A stretch of DNA of 6,320 bases from Anaerobacillus sp. (lineage in GTDB: Bacteria; Bacillota; Bacilli; Bacillales; Anaerobacillaceae), in contig SKSA01000063.1 of the NCBI GenBank assembly GCA_007118195.1, positions 1-6,320 on the forward strand. Direction: 5' to 3'. The translations under genes and the position numbers were made by a program. The notes beneath the pieces were generated by a model that was given only the letters and a program-made list of their open reading frames with translations, did no database searches and was not told the origin of the DNA. Shown here one piece after another: positions 5,839-6,320 of the stretch. Numbering within the stretch: position 1 is the stretch's first letter; each line of letters begins with the position of its first letter.

Positions 5839-6300
5839 TTGGATAAAAAACAAAATGAACGAAGATCTAAAGAAACCGAAGAGCAACATCCAAAAACTGA
5901 GCACGGTGCACCTACAGATGAACCACCAACTCCGCAAGTAGAAGATATGTCTGAAGATATTCGAATGGGAAATGCTAAAGTTCCCCGTTTTCTAGTTGTT
6001 ACTTATTGCCTGTTAGCTATTTGGGCTTTTGGCTATGCATTAATGGCTGTACCACTTAACCAAGTAGCTGAAGTGGCTGCTGATGGAGAAACAATTTTTT
6101 CACAAAGCTGCTTCGGGTGCCATAACGTAACTGATGAATTTAAGGTTGGACCAGGAATGCAAGATGTTGGTGTGAGGTATACCGAGGAGGAACTTCAAAA
6201 GGTTTTACTAAACGGAATCGGTACAATGCCTTCTTTACCTAACCTAGGGTTAAATACTGAACAAATTAAAGCGGTGAAGGAATATATTTTGACTTTGTAG
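5839..6300 (+). CDS. Membrane-anchored monohaem cytochrome c, CcoP-like third oxidase subunit
   Basis: This is a probable electron-entry subunit of the oxidase. From the TTG start it is 153 residues. A charged, proline-containing cytoplasmic head (1-45) includes many Glu and Lys residues. One membrane segment follows (about 49-71, VPRFLVVTYCLLAIWAFGYA). An outer class I cytochrome c domain then carries CFGCH (91-95), GPGMQDVG (105-112) and a probable Met130 ligand in GTMPSLPNLGLN. The stretch GNAKVPRF...Y...W..GY before and through the membrane segment resembles the N-terminus of CcoP. True CcoP has two haem sites and is about twice as long, and only one is present here with no sign of a broken second domain. 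An in-frame GTG at 5824 would add five residues but has no ribosome site. It could also be a general cytochrome c-550-like donor that happens to be co-transcribed. Confidence 0.85.
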   Translation: MDKKQNERRSKETEEQHPKTEHGAPTDEPPTPQVEDMSEDIRMGNAKVPRFLVVTYCLLAIWAFGYALMAVPLNQVAEVAADGETIFSQSCFGCHNVTDEFKVGPGMQDVGVRYTEEELQKVLLNGIGTMPSLPNLGLNTEQIKAVKEYILTL

Positions 6301-6320
6301 TTTTGAGTTTTGAGTTTTGA
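6301..6320 (+). repeat. Tandem 7-base repeats (TTTTGAG) cut by the window end
   Basis: TTTTGAG, TTTTGAG and TTTTGA begin at the very first base after the stop codon of the third oxidase gene. They are the same unit as in the array after ccoN. A matching AACTCAA-type right arm may lie beyond the window. Confidence 0.8.

Overview
The window is AT-rich and reads as the chromosome of a Bacillus-type (Bacillota, Bacillaceae-like) bacterium. Strong GGAGG-type ribosome sites precede most genes, TTG starts are used, and the TetR regulator, crotonase and ETF genes are closely similar to, and in the same order as, the B. subtilis fatty-acid-degradation genes as I recall them. The species cannot be named from this sequence.

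The left half (1-3612) is on the minus strand. Reading in the direction of transcription, it holds a consensus sigma-A promoter with a FadR operator over its expected start point, fadR (TetR-family repressor), an AT-rich gap of 254 bases, a FadB-type enoyl-CoA hydratase, etfB, etfA, and a rho-independent terminator at the window edge. It lacks the acyl-CoA ligase gene (lcfA) that sits before fadR in B. subtilis.

The right half (about 3675-6320) is divergent, on the plus strand. It encodes a compact cbb3-type haem-copper oxidase: a CcoN-like catalytic subunit with all haem and CuB ligands, a CcoO-like monohaem cytochrome c, and a third membrane-anchored cytochrome c. The third protein resembles CcoP in its N-terminal membrane segment but has one haem site where CcoP normally has two. 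No ccoQ is seen. The leader carries a candidate promoter embedded in a near-perfect 13-base inverted repeat.

The two halves are metabolically compatible. Beta-oxidation delivers electrons through ETF to the quinone pool, and a cytochrome c oxidase can drain that pool by way of a bc-type complex. Whether they are co-regulated is not shown here.

The least ordinary structure is a set of 7-base tandem repeats. TKTTGAR units follow the ccoN stop, AACTCWN units precede ccoO, and the two sets can fold together into a long hairpin. TTTTGAG units start again at the first base after the last stop codon and run off the window. No mobile element, CRISPR array, tRNA or rRNA was seen.
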